In this document: positions 35,939-44,022 of the stretch, piece after piece
How the letters are laid out: each line of letters starts with the position of its first letter
How positions within the stretch are numbered: the first letter of the stretch is position 1
Source of the DNA: Congregibacter litoralis KT71
Lineage (GTDB): Bacteria > Pseudomonadota > Gammaproteobacteria > Pseudomonadales > Halieaceae
Reading direction: 5' to 3'
Assembly: GCF_000153125.2 (NCBI RefSeq)
Contig: NZ_CM002299.1
Location: 1,797,075-1,861,074 of the forward strand
DNA length: 64,000 bases
Notes under the pieces: generated by a model
Seen by the model: the letters and a program-made list of their open reading frames with translations, nothing else
Databases searched by the model: none
What the model was told of the DNA's origin: nothing
Translations under genes and position numbers: made by a program

Positions 35939-37609
35939 TTGAACTCGGCAGAAGCAGTAAGCTGTGGCGAGCGGTTGGTAGGGCTCCTTGAGGCCTACGG
36001 TATTGATACGGTTTTTGGTATTCCCGGGAATCACACCGTGCAGCTTTACCGGGGGCTGGACAACAGTTCGATTCGACATATATCCCCCCGCCATGAGCAG
36101 GGCGCCGCGTTTATGGCCGATGGCTATGCTCGCGCCTCCGGACGGCCCGCCGCCTGTTTTCTGATCTCGGGTCCCGGTCTCGGCAATGCGATAACGCCTA
36201 TGATGCAGGCCCTGGCGGACTCTGTGCCCATGCTGGTGGTCACCGCGGTGGCGGCCCGTCGGGATCTGGGTATGGGGGAGGGGCGCTTACACGATGTGCC
36301 GGATCAGTCGGCCCTCGCCGCTCAGTGCAGTCGCTTCAGCCACACCCTTATGGATCCCGAGGAGTTACCCAAGGTGCTGGCACGGGCATTCGCTGTGTTC
36401 TCCAGCGCGCGACCGGGACCGGTACATATTCAGATTCCCCTGGATGTCATTACCCAGGACGCCGGCGCCGTGTCGACGGTTCCCTGGCCCCCCGTACTCC
36501 CTCCGGCGGCGAACAGCGACGGACTCAAGACCCTGGCTGAGCGTTTGTGTGATGCCGAAACCCCAATGCTTCTTGTAGGCGGCGGCGCGGTGGGCGCCGG
36601 CGCGGAAATACGGGAACTCGCCGAGCGACTGGATCTGCCGGTGGTCACCACGGTGAATGCCAAGGGCCTCTTACCCCGGGGGCACCCGCTTCTGGTCGGG
36701 GGCAGTGCAAGCCTGACCACGGTACGGCAAATGATCGCGGCCTCCGATGTGGTCCTCGCCGTGGGCACGGAATTCGGGGAAACAGACTACGACATGCTGT
36801 TTCTGGGTGAGCTTGCAAACCCGACCTGGCTCGCAAGGATCGATATTGACCCGGCGCAGATGTGCCGCAATCAGCGACCCCATCTGGCGCTCTGTGGTGA
36901 TGCCCGCCAGAGCCTTGCATCGCTTCTTTCGCTCCTCTCGCCTCTCTCGCCCCTCTCTCTTGGTTCCCTCCCGGAAGATGGCGGCAGAAAGGGCTCCGGA
37001 GCAGCGCGCGTGGCCGCGACCCGCGCGGCGATGTTAACGGAAAAACACTGGAATACAGAGATCCAGGCATTTTTTGACGACCTTCAGGAATCACTGCCGG
37101 GTCTTTGCCTGGTGGGTGACAGCACTCTGCCCACTTATTATGCCGTGTGGCAATACGAGGCCTGTGCCGAGCGTCGTTACTTTCACTCCGCCACGGGTGG
37201 TGGAACTCTGGGCTATGCCCTACCTGCCGCCCTGGGGGCGCGAAGGGTATTGCCCGAAGAGGTGCCGGTGGTGGCCCTCATCGGCGATGGCGCCGCGCAA
37301 TTTACCTTTATGGAACTGGCCTCTGCGGTGCAGGAAAAACTGCCGATCATTGTGCTCCTTTGGAACAATAACGGTTATCGGGAGATACGCGAGGGCATGC
37401 TGGCCGATGCCATTACGCCCATCGGCGTTGATATCGACGCGCCGGATTTTGTAGCGGCCGCCATTGCCCTGGGTTGTTTTGCCCGGCGCGTTGCGTCTCC
37501 CGACGCGCTCCCGGAAGCTTTGAAGGAGGCGCAGTCAAAGGGTATCCCCGCAGTGCTGGAGTTGCCCGAGTCCGCTTTTCTCAGTGGCCCCGTAGATAGC
37601 TGGTATTAA
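35939..37609 (+). CDS. ThDP-dependent decarboxylase/acetolactate synthase-like enzyme
   Basis: Thiamine-diphosphate enzyme (COG0028), about 556 residues, most like 5-guanidino-2-oxopentanoate decarboxylase (AruI) or catabolic acetolactate synthase-like proteins. The Pyr domain has GIPGNHTVQLYRGL and the catalytic Glu in SPRHEQGAAFMADGYAR; the PP domain has the ThDP motif GDGAAQFTFMELASAVQ ... WNNNGYREI. A low-complexity Ser/Leu/Pro linker (about residues 323-340) lies between the middle and PP domains. TTG 35939 is preferred as start: AGAGGG lies 8 bases upstream, and it follows the trhO stop by 1 base. No ATG is available in frame near there. Confidence 0.85.
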   Translation: MNSAEAVSCGERLVGLLEAYGIDTVFGIPGNHTVQLYRGLDNSSIRHISPRHEQGAAFMADGYARASGRPAACFLISGPGLGNAITPMMQALADSVPMLVVTAVAARRDLGMGEGRLHDVPDQSALAAQCSRFSHTLMDPEELPKVLARAFAVFSSARPGPVHIQIPLDVITQDAGAVSTVPWPPVLPPAANSDGLKTLAERLCDAETPMLLVGGGAVGAGAEIRELAERLDLPVVTTVNAKGLLPRGHPLLVGGSASLTTVRQMIAASDVVLAVGTEFGETDYDMLFLGELANPTWLARIDIDPAQMCRNQRPHLALCGDARQSLASLLSLLSPLSPLSLGSLPEDGGRKGSGAARVAATRAAMLTEKHWNTEIQAFFDDLQESLPGLCLVGDSTLPTYYAVWQYEACAERRYFHSATGGGTLGYALPAALGARRVLPEEVPVVALIGDGAAQFTFMELASAVQEKLPIIVLLWNNNGYREIREGMLADAITPIGVDIDAPDFVAAAIALGCFARRVASPDALPEALKEAQSKGIPAVLELPESAFLSGPVDSWY

Positions 37610-37638
37610 GCCGGGCGACCGCCTGAGGGAGATGAATC

Positions 37639-38022
37639 ATGTTTAGCAATGACGATGGCGATGATGATGGTCGCGTGACTACCTCTGCGGCGTTGCGGCA
37701 TGTGCTCATTTTTCAACTCAAACTAGCTGCTGACGCGCTCCGGGATTTTTTACTCAGTCCTCTTAGCCTCGTCGCCTTTGGCATTGACGCGCTCACCAAA
37801 CCCAAGGTGGAACACAGCCTGTATCTGCGTCTCATGCTTCTGGGGCGGCGTTCCGACCGAATGATCAACCTGTTTGATGACCACGCCGATAGCGGAGAGC
37901 TCACCATTGATCGCGCTGTGGATGAAGTGGAAGAGATGCTGCGCGCAACGCGGGCCGACGTGGCAAGCGCTGCCGATGCAGCCGATACTAGGGAAGACGA
38001 CCACTCTCCAAATGAGCGCTGA
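37639..38022 (+). CDS. Unknown small protein
   Basis: A 127-residue protein not recognised. It starts with an acidic MFSNDDGDDDG stretch, then has an amphipathic or membrane-associated helical part (HVLIFQLKLAADALRDFLL, SPLSLVAFGIDAL; about 21-52) and an acidic C-terminus. The ATG has a good GGGAGATGAATC site and follows the ThDP gene by 29 bases. Its end overlaps by 35 bases the end of the convergent secreted protease gene. Confidence 0.7.
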   Translation: MFSNDDGDDDGRVTTSAALRHVLIFQLKLAADALRDFLLSPLSLVAFGIDALTKPKVEHSLYLRLMLLGRRSDRMINLFDDHADSGELTIDRAVDEVEEMLRATRADVASAADAADTREDDHSPNER

Positions 38023-38719
38023 TTTTCGCGCGAAAGCGCGCCAGAGGTACGTAGATGCTTTGAGACTCTCCGTCGCCGCGTGATATCACCCCCAAATAGC
38101 GCGTCTCCGGTCCTCCCAGGAATACAGCCCCGCCCGAAGCACCTTTCTGCAGTACACAGTCGCTTGTGATGTCCCGATCATCCCTGCCCGTGATGCGGCA
38201 GTCCCGAACCGTTTCCAGTACCTTGGTGGCCCCGGAGCTGCGGCGCGGATAGCCCGCCATAACCAGAGCGTCCGTGGCTACCTTTCCTTCCACGGCGATA
38301 ACTGCCGGGTAGGGAAGAGGCGCGTTGAGACGTAGGAGCGCCCAGTCACTGTACATACTGCCCCCACTGGCAACGAGGTTTGCGGTGCGGGTCTCGCCGC
38401 CGGCGGTTTCAAAGGTCAGTACTCTGCTGGTGTCACGATAAAATTCAAGGCAGTGCCAGGCGCTGACGATGAGTGTTGAGCTCTGGGACTTCGCATCGTC
38501 CGTGATCAGCGTTGCCGAGCAGTCTTCATCGAAGTGCCTCACGTACCCGTCCTCAAAGCGCTGCCCGGGAACATGGAGTTTGCCCACGCTTGCCAGCGCA
38601 GCGTCGGAGAACTCGGAGGTCTCCATGACCTCCGTCGCCAGGGCAGAGCCTGTGACGAGGAAGGCGATGCTCGGGATAAGGAGACGTTTGATCAGGACAC
38701 TAGCGTTTGCGAATGGCAA
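37988..38719 (-). CDS. Secreted trypsin-like serine protease
   Basis: Exported peptidase of the chymotrypsin fold, 243 residues with the start used here. The catalytic triad is visible as His89 (SAWHC), Asp125 (YSDWALLRL) and Ser195 (KGASGGAVF). A signal peptide (about residues 8-28, ending SALA) precedes it. Cysteine pairs near 67, 90 and 174/188 suggest periplasmic or secreted folding. The only available starts are TTG 38719 or an in-frame CTG at 38695; TTG with AGAGAG upstream is chosen. It is divergent from ompW, and the FNR site lies between them. Confidence 0.85.
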   Translation of the reverse strand: MPFANASVLIKRLLIPSIAFLVTGSALATEVMETSEFSDAALASVGKLHVPGQRFEDGYVRHFDEDCSATLITDDAKSQSSTLIVSAWHCLEFYRDTSRVLTFETAGGETRTANLVASGGSMYSDWALLRLNAPLPYPAVIAVEGKVATDALVMAGYPRRSSGATKVLETVRDCRITGRDDRDITSDCVLQKGASGGAVFLGGPETRYLGVISRGDGESQSIYVPLARFRAKISAHLESGRLP

Positions 38720-38804
38720 AAAACGGGTCTCTCTGGTGGTTTCTTAGCTGCGCTTCGATCTCTCGGCACAGGTTTTTCATGACTATACACGGCAAGTCAT
38801 AACC

Positions 38805-38818
38805 TTGACCGATATCAA
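38805..38818 (+). promoter_or_regulatory. FNR box upstream of ompW
   Basis: TTGAC-CGAT-ATCAA differs from the FNR consensus TTGAT-N4-ATCAA at one base. Its centre (38811.5) is 41.5 bases before the start point predicted from the TATGAT element at 38841-38846. This is the geometry of a class II activated promoter. ompW is known to respond to FNR in E. coli. Confidence 0.75.
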
Positions 38819-38840
38819 TGCTTGCGGGTCCCTGCGCTTT

Positions 38841-38846
38841 TATGAT
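38841..38846 (+). promoter_or_regulatory. -10 element of ompW promoter
   Basis: TATGAT matches the -10 consensus at five of six bases. It predicts a start near 38853 and a leader of about 47 bases before the ompW ATG at 38900. No good -35 is present, as expected when FNR at -41.5 activates. Confidence 0.6.
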
Positions 38847-38899
38847 GCATACATAGGGTGCCCATGGGCATTTATTTTAGGGAAAGGAGTGACATCATT

Positions 38900-39601
38900 A
38901 TGAAGAAACAGCTTGTCCTTGCCGTTGCGGCCGGGTTGGGAATTGCCTGCATGGGCGCACAGGCCTACGAACAGGGCGATATTATCTTTCGTGGAGGTAT
39001 CGCGACCGTCGCTCCCTCCGGTGACAGTGACCCCATCGAGCTTCCAACGGATCCCCCCACGGTCCTGCCTGGCGGCGTGGATGTGGATGATGGCACCGCG
39101 ATCAGCCTCATGGGGGTCTGGATGATGTCCGACAACTGGGGCGTTGAGTTGCTTGCGGCGACGCCTTTTGAACACGACATTGATCTCGCAGACCTGCCCG
39201 TTGCCGCAGGTTCTACGAAGCACCTGCCTCCAACGGTGAGCATTCAGTGGTATCCCCGGGGTGGCATGCAGGGCTGGCAGCCCTATCTGGGACTGGGCGT
39301 TAACTACACCACCTTCTTCAGCGAGAAAGTCGACAACGAACTTGGCGCAGTGCTGGGTGATCTCCTGGATGTGACCTCCGCGAAACTGTCCCTGGACGAT
39401 TCCGTAGGACTGGCGGCGCAAGCCGGCGTGGACATTCCCCTCAACGACAAGTGGGCTTTGAATCTGGGTGTCTGGTACATCGATATCGGGACCACCGCTG
39501 ATATCGACGTCACCACAGGTAGTGGTGCCAACGCCACCGTAAGCTTTGATGTGGATATTGATCCCTGGGTTTACAACGTCGGTGTTGCCTACAAGTTCTG
39601 A
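38900..39601 (+). CDS. ompW: OmpW-family outer-membrane protein
   Basis: Eight-stranded outer-membrane beta-barrel of the OmpW family, 233 residues. The signal peptide is MKKQLVLAVAAGLGIACMGAQA with cleavage before YEQGD. The barrel contains the typical GDIIFRGGIATVAPSGDS, WGVELLAATPFEHDI, PPTVSIQWYP and LGVNYTTFF strands, and ends in a C-terminal Phe (AYKF). OmpW proteins admit small hydrophobic molecules. ATG 38900 follows AAGGAG. The gene has its own FNR-type promoter and an intrinsic terminator, so it is a single transcription unit. Confidence 0.95.
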   Translation: MKKQLVLAVAAGLGIACMGAQAYEQGDIIFRGGIATVAPSGDSDPIELPTDPPTVLPGGVDVDDGTAISLMGVWMMSDNWGVELLAATPFEHDIDLADLPVAAGSTKHLPPTVSIQWYPRGGMQGWQPYLGLGVNYTTFFSEKVDNELGAVLGDLLDVTSAKLSLDDSVGLAAQAGVDIPLNDKWALNLGVWYIDIGTTADIDVTTGSGANATVSFDVDIDPWVYNVGVAYKF

Positions 39602-39644
39602 GGCTTTGAGAAAGGTGGCGCGGTGAACGTCATCCCCTGTGATT

Positions 39645-39670
39645 CCCCGCTCCTCAGCGGGGTTTTTTTT
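39645..39670 (+). terminator. Rho-independent terminator after ompW
   Basis: CCCCGCT-CCTC-AGCGGGG forms a perfect seven-base stem with a four-base loop, followed at once by eight T. It begins 44 bases after the ompW stop and points rightward. Confidence 0.95.
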
Positions 39671-39752
39671 GCCTTCGCGGCGGACAAAATGTTTGGTGAA
39701 TCGTGCTAGCGTCAACACCTCAATTTGGGGGCGGGAAGATTCTGGAGGAACC

Positions 39753-40031
39753 ATGAATTTCGCTTTACTGGGATTGACAGTCTTCGCCGTGGTGCTGGTC
39801 CTCGGCACGGTGTTTTGGCTGATTGCGACCCTGGGGCCGCTTCATAAAAAACAGAAAATGCGCAGGGCCGAAGGGCTCGGGCGACAGGCAGCTCATGATG
39901 CATTGCAGAGAGAAACGCCTGGGGTAAGGTCCAGCGCGCCGTCTGGACCCGAAGAAAAAACAGCGCGAAAAACTGCCCAAGATTCAGCGCCGGATAAAGA
40001 CACAAGGAGCCCGGAGGACTACGGCGCCTAG
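39753..40031 (+). CDS. Small single-span membrane protein
   Basis: A 92-residue unknown protein. ATG 39753 follows a strong TGGAGGAACC site. One membrane helix (about residues 4-25, LLGLTVFAVVLVLGTVFWLI) is followed by a basic, then mixed-charge and probably disordered tail. It lies between the ompW terminator and the convergent end of the cbb3 cluster, and its TAG stop lies in a CTAG palindrome that is also the stop of the SafE-like gene. It could be a cbb3 accessory peptide, but nothing shows that. Confidence 0.75.
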   Translation: MNFALLGLTVFAVVLVLGTVFWLIATLGPLHKKQKMRRAEGLGRQAAHDALQRETPGVRSSAPSGPEEKTARKTAQDSAPDKDTRSPEDYGA

Positions 40032-40762
40032 TGCTGGGAGTGGTCCATGGGTGCCCCGTGTCCGGGCGTCGCGTTGTGCTGCGGCTCTGCGGCGATAGGG
40101 CGATTCAGATGCCCTCCATGGTTAAAGGTCATCATGAGGGACCAACACCCCGACCCGATAAGAAAAACAGCGATAAGAAGTTTGAGGCCACGACGCCTCA
40201 GGAGAGCCTGGATGCCTCCTGCCCCAAAACTGGTGGTAAGCATTGCGGGCAGCGTACCCACGCCAAAGGCCAGCATCAGTAGTCCCGAGCGGGCCATGTC
40301 CTGGGCCGTTGCGGACCATGCCAGGGCGCTGTAGATAAGGCCGCAGGGCATCAGGCCCCAGCATAAACCCAGAAGGTAACCCTGAAACCAATGGCGCACG
40401 GGGAGAAGCCGGGATGATAGCTTCTGCACGGGTTTCCAGAGTTTTGCACCGAGGCTTTCCAGTCTGGACATGCCCCGCCACCAATCGGCTATAGACAGCC
40501 CCATGCCGATGAGCAGGAAGGCTGCCAGATAGCGAAGGGCCATGGTCCACTGGGCCAGGTTAATACTGCCGGCGATGGCGCCGAGGAGAGCACCGAGGGC
40601 CGCGTAGCTGCTCAGCCGACCCGCGTGATAGGCCATGGTGGTGGCGGTACCGCCCCTGCCGCCGAGATTGATGGCGGCGGCGATACCACCGCACATGCCG
40701 AGGCAGTGTCCTGCTCCTGCCAGACCAATACCCAGGGCGGCCAGAAGATCGTTACTGATCAT
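40028..40762 (-). CDS. SafE/TauE-type membrane protein (cbb3 cluster, CcoS-linked)
   Basis: A 244-residue membrane protein with six likely helices of the sulfite-exporter TauE/SafE (DsbD-like, COG2836) family. The conserved GAGHCLGMCGGI near residue 20 has the paired Cys and Met that suggest metal or thiol chemistry. Relatives are found beside ccoS/ccoI in many proteobacteria and are thought to aid copper delivery or cytochrome assembly. ATG 40762 lies inside the 3' end of ccoS (11-base overlap); the longer upstream frame runs through ccoS and is not real. The stop shares CTAG with the convergent small gene. Confidence 0.87.
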   Translation of the reverse strand: MISNDLLAALGIGLAGAGHCLGMCGGIAAAINLGGRGGTATTMAYHAGRLSSYAALGALLGAIAGSINLAQWTMALRYLAAFLLIGMGLSIADWWRGMSRLESLGAKLWKPVQKLSSRLLPVRHWFQGYLLGLCWGLMPCGLIYSALAWSATAQDMARSGLLMLAFGVGTLPAMLTTSFGAGGIQALLRRRGLKLLIAVFLIGSGCWSLMMTFNHGGHLNRPIAAEPQHNATPGHGAPMDHSQH

Positions 40763-40982
40763 CGTTAGTGCCGGTGCTCCTGCTGCTGTCTTGCCTGTCT
40801 TTCTGCCTGTCTTCCTGCCTGTCGTTTTCTCCGGTTTCCCCGATGTCCTCATCAGCCAGGATTCGCCAGCTTTCCTTATCCAGGTCATCGTATTGGCCAC
40901 TGTCGATGGCCCAGAGCAGAAGACGAATCACGATGACGGCAAAAACAATGGCCACGGGGATGAGTAGGTACAGACTCTCCAT
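40752..40982 (-). CDS. ccoS: cbb3 oxidase maturation protein CcoS
   Basis: Small protein (76 residues) needed to put cofactors into cbb3 oxidase. It begins MESLYLLIPVAIVFAVIVIR, one membrane helix, followed by the family-typical SGQYDDLDKESWRILADED. The C-terminal tail has an Arg-Gln-Asp/Lys repeat (RQEDRQKDRQD) made by a short DNA repeat. It starts 5 bases after the ccoI stop and overlaps the next gene. Confidence 0.95.
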   Translation of the reverse strand: MESLYLLIPVAIVFAVIVIRLLLWAIDSGQYDDLDKESWRILADEDIGETGENDRQEDRQKDRQDSSRSTGTNDDQ

Positions 40983-40987
40983 GTGAT

Positions 40988-43429
40988 CTACTCTACAGGG
41001 CCGGTGCGACGCAGCCTGGCCGCGTTACCGACCACCAGCAGAGAGCTGAGAGACATGCCGACGGCCGCAGCCCAGGGCGGCACCCATCCCATGGCTGCAA
41101 GGGGTATGCCCAGAGCGTTGTAGGCCAATGCCCAGGAAAAATTCTGAATAATAATCTGCCGCGTGCGCTGCGCTGTATTGACCAGCTGGGTGATTTGCCT
41201 GAGATCACCATCCATGATGACAAAATCAGCCTGGGCCCTGGCAAGATCCGTGGCGCCGGCGACAGCGATGGACACATCGGCACGCTTCAATACCGGCGCG
41301 TCGTTGAGACCGTCGCCGACCATGAGCACCGTGGCCCCGGCCTCCTGGAGGGTGGTCAGCCGCGCCAGTTTGTCTTCGGGGGATAGACCGGTTGCTATGC
41401 GCTCAAATTTGAGCGAAGTGCCCAGCTGCGTTGCGCGCTGCGAGGCATCACCCGTGAGGAGCTCCGTGGCGACACCTTTGGCTCTAACATGCTCGAGCAC
41501 CGGCAATGCTTCCCCATGGATCTCATCGCTCAGTCCCAGCCAGGCGATAGCCTGGCTCTCTTCGCAAAGGGCAATCCAATACAGCGCTTCCTTCGGTTCA
41601 GGGGGAAGCTCCGGCGCTATTTCCTTGCAGAAATGCAGCGATCCCAGGCGCAGTTGTCGCCCCCCATAGCGTCCTTCCAGACCTTTCCCGGGCCGGTAGC
41701 TCACGGCCCCTACATCGCCTTGGAGATCCATGGCGGCGAAAGCGCTTGCCAGGGGGTGATTGGAATGGCGCTGCATAGATGCGGCGATTGCCCGGATGGT
41801 AGCGTCATCCCATCCCTCGCTCAGGGGAAGTACGGTCTTCAGGGCAAAGTCGCCGCTGGTGAGCGTGCCGGTTTTATCAAAGAGAGCCACATCAAGACTT
41901 GCCAGGGACTCCAGGGCATTTTCACCATTTACGATCACACCTCGGCGGCGGAGGAGGTGGGTGGCATTGGCGAGGCTTGCGGGGGTCGCCAGGGATAGGG
42001 CACAGGGGCAGCTGATCACCAGCACCGAGAGCGCGATCCACAGCGCCTTGTCGGGATCAATGCTCCACCAGACAAAGGCCGTGAGGGATGCGATGAGCAA
42101 AATTCCAGCGATGAATCGTGAAGCGATGCGATCAGCGAGCCGGGCGATGGCGGGTTTGTCCTTCTGCGCCTGATCAATGGAACGTTGCAGTGCGGCCAGA
42201 CGGGTCTCTGCGTAGCTACCTGTGGCTCTGAGTTCCAGGGACTCCTCAAGGTTCACCGTGCCTGCGTAAACCGTATCGCCAATCGTCACGGAACGGGGCA
42301 GGGCTTCGCCACTGAAACTGTCCTCCCGCACGCTGCCGGTGCCACGCTCAACGGTGCCATCAATGGGAAGGGTGTCACCTGCGCGGACCAGGACCCGTTC
42401 GCCCTCGGAAAGGCTGCGCCGGGGGATGGTTGTCCACTGATTGTTTCGCCAGACCTGCACGGCATCGGGGAGCGTTTGTTCCGCGTCCTGCCAGTCCATG
42501 GCATCCCGGTAGCGCAGGCGTTTTTCCAGAAAGCGGGCGAGGAGCAGGAGGAAAGTGAACATCACCACGGAGTCGAAATACACGGCGCCGGAGCCACTGA
42601 AGGTGGCAAAGGCGCTGGCGCAGTAGGCCAGGCCGATAGCCAGAGCCACGGGGAGATCCATGACCAGTGCCCCGAATTGCAGATGACGCCAGGCGCTTTC
42701 GAAGAATCCCCGTGCGGAGTAGGCTACCACAAAGCTTGTGACGAGCAGGCTGAACAGACGCATGAGTTGCTGGTAATCCGCGCTGATGCCCTGAATGTCG
42801 CCCGCATGGAGTGCAATGGCGAACATGCCCACTTGCATCATGCCGATACCCGCGACTGCTAAACGGCGAAGATCGGTACGGTACTCGTCTTTGGCCTGTT
42901 CCTGTCGAAGATTGCTTTGCCAGGGCTGAACGCGATAACCAAGGCTGGCAATGCGGGTAAACACATCGCTCATGGTTAGCTGCCCGGGGTCGAAGGAGAC
43001 ATCCAATCGATTCTGTCCAAGATTGAGCGTTGCCCGCAGCACGCCGGGCGTGCGCGTTAGCGTTGTCTCGATGAGCCAGGTGCAGGCAGCGCAGCTGACA
43101 CCACCTATGAGGAGCCGTGCGTCAATATGTCCTGATGCGTCCACGCGGGAAAACTGCTCCGCGAGGGCGGGGTCATCGTAGATGACAAATTCGGGCGCGG
43201 GCGATAGGGGATCCAGCCCCGGTCGCTCATTGAATGCGGTGCGCTGCTCATAGAAACGCTCCAGTCCGTTCTCGGCGATCATACTGGCTACGGCACGACA
43301 GCCGGGACAACACATGTCGCGGGGTTGCCCGGCGATATCGATGCGAAAGTCAGCACCCTCGGGTACGTCCTCGCCACAGTGAAAGCAATGCACTTCGCTG
43401 GGAATCGCCAGGGGTTCGGCGCTGTTCAA
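40988..43429 (-). CDS. ccoI: Copper-translocating P-type ATPase CcoI (FixI/CopA2)
   Basis: P1B-type ATPase that exports copper for cbb3 oxidase assembly. The 813-residue protein has an N-terminal metal-binding part with CFHC (15-18) and CCPGC (40-44), a heavy-metal-associated domain with CAAC (113-116), membrane helices with the ion-binding ISCPCALS, the phosphorylation site DKTGTLTS and the hinge GDGLND. The doubled N-terminal cysteine module is a FixI feature. The start TTG 43429 is used, with GGAAG upstream; GTG 43393 is an alternative. It lies between ccoH and ccoS. Confidence 0.95.
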   Translation of the reverse strand: MNSAEPLAIPSEVHCFHCGEDVPEGADFRIDIAGQPRDMCCPGCRAVASMIAENGLERFYEQRTAFNERPGLDPLSPAPEFVIYDDPALAEQFSRVDASGHIDARLLIGGVSCAACTWLIETTLTRTPGVLRATLNLGQNRLDVSFDPGQLTMSDVFTRIASLGYRVQPWQSNLRQEQAKDEYRTDLRRLAVAGIGMMQVGMFAIALHAGDIQGISADYQQLMRLFSLLVTSFVVAYSARGFFESAWRHLQFGALVMDLPVALAIGLAYCASAFATFSGSGAVYFDSVVMFTFLLLLARFLEKRLRYRDAMDWQDAEQTLPDAVQVWRNNQWTTIPRRSLSEGERVLVRAGDTLPIDGTVERGTGSVREDSFSGEALPRSVTIGDTVYAGTVNLEESLELRATGSYAETRLAALQRSIDQAQKDKPAIARLADRIASRFIAGILLIASLTAFVWWSIDPDKALWIALSVLVISCPCALSLATPASLANATHLLRRRGVIVNGENALESLASLDVALFDKTGTLTSGDFALKTVLPLSEGWDDATIRAIAASMQRHSNHPLASAFAAMDLQGDVGAVSYRPGKGLEGRYGGRQLRLGSLHFCKEIAPELPPEPKEALYWIALCEESQAIAWLGLSDEIHGEALPVLEHVRAKGVATELLTGDASQRATQLGTSLKFERIATGLSPEDKLARLTTLQEAGATVLMVGDGLNDAPVLKRADVSIAVAGATDLARAQADFVIMDGDLRQITQLVNTAQRTRQIIIQNFSWALAYNALGIPLAAMGWVPPWAAAVGMSLSSLLVVGNAARLRRTGPVE

Positions 43430-43470
43430 GGGCGCTTCCGCCCTGTGTTTGGAAAAAACAGAGACATCGC

Positions 43471-43986
43471 TCAGGGCGAGCTGTCGCCGCTAACAGCGAT
43501 GAAGTCTCGGTTGCTCAGAGAGCCGTCGACGCGCCAGGCGTTATCCGGCGCTTCAAGTATCCAGTGCCAGTTTGGCGAGAGATCGGCGGGGATATCGCTC
43601 TGATAAAGACCGGGCGCTACCGCCGAGAGGGCAACCTGAAAATCGCGGTCTGCCTCCAGGGGATGGGAGAAGCGCAAACTAAGATCGCCAGGTGCTATGG
43701 CGCCGGCAAGGCGCACCTGCGCCCGGCGCCCCAGTACCTTGATCTCTGCAGTGATACCAAGCTCCTCGGCGGCGGCCTGCTTGCCCAGTTCTTTGTTGAT
43801 CGCCAGACCGTCTTTGTAATACTCATCCACCACGAGATCGTCGGAGTAGCGGTTTGCGATGTACAGCGTACTCAGCCCGGCAATTACCACGGAGCCCGGC
43901 AGCGCGATAAGAAACCAGGGCCAGAATTGCCGGTACCAGGCTTCCGTATCTTCACGCCGGGGCGTCTGTTTACTGCCGTGAGACAT
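43471..43986 (-). CDS. ccoH: cbb3 assembly protein CcoH (FixH)
   Basis: A 171-residue FixH-like protein with a single membrane helix (about 22-44, FWPWFLIALPGSVVIAGLST) and a periplasmic domain ending in WHWILEAPDNAWRVDGS. The conserved SDDLVVDEYYKDGLAINK segment after the helix is the family signature. CcoH acts in maturation of cbb3 oxidase. The ATG at 43986 is chosen because the longer frame has only a TTG. It lies between ccoG and ccoI. Confidence 0.93.
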   Translation of the reverse strand: MSHGSKQTPRREDTEAWYRQFWPWFLIALPGSVVIAGLSTLYIANRYSDDLVVDEYYKDGLAINKELGKQAAAEELGITAEIKVLGRRAQVRLAGAIAPGDLSLRFSHPLEADRDFQVALSAVAPGLYQSDIPADLSPNWHWILEAPDNAWRVDGSLSNRDFIAVSGDSSP

Positions 43987-44022
43987 GCTTGCCTGTTCCA
44001 ATGCTGGGGAAGTGATGAGTCA

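Noticed and set aside
40763..40900. Upstream extension of the SafE-like frame
   Set aside because: It runs in another frame through ccoS, which is well supported; ATG 40762 starts the membrane domain.
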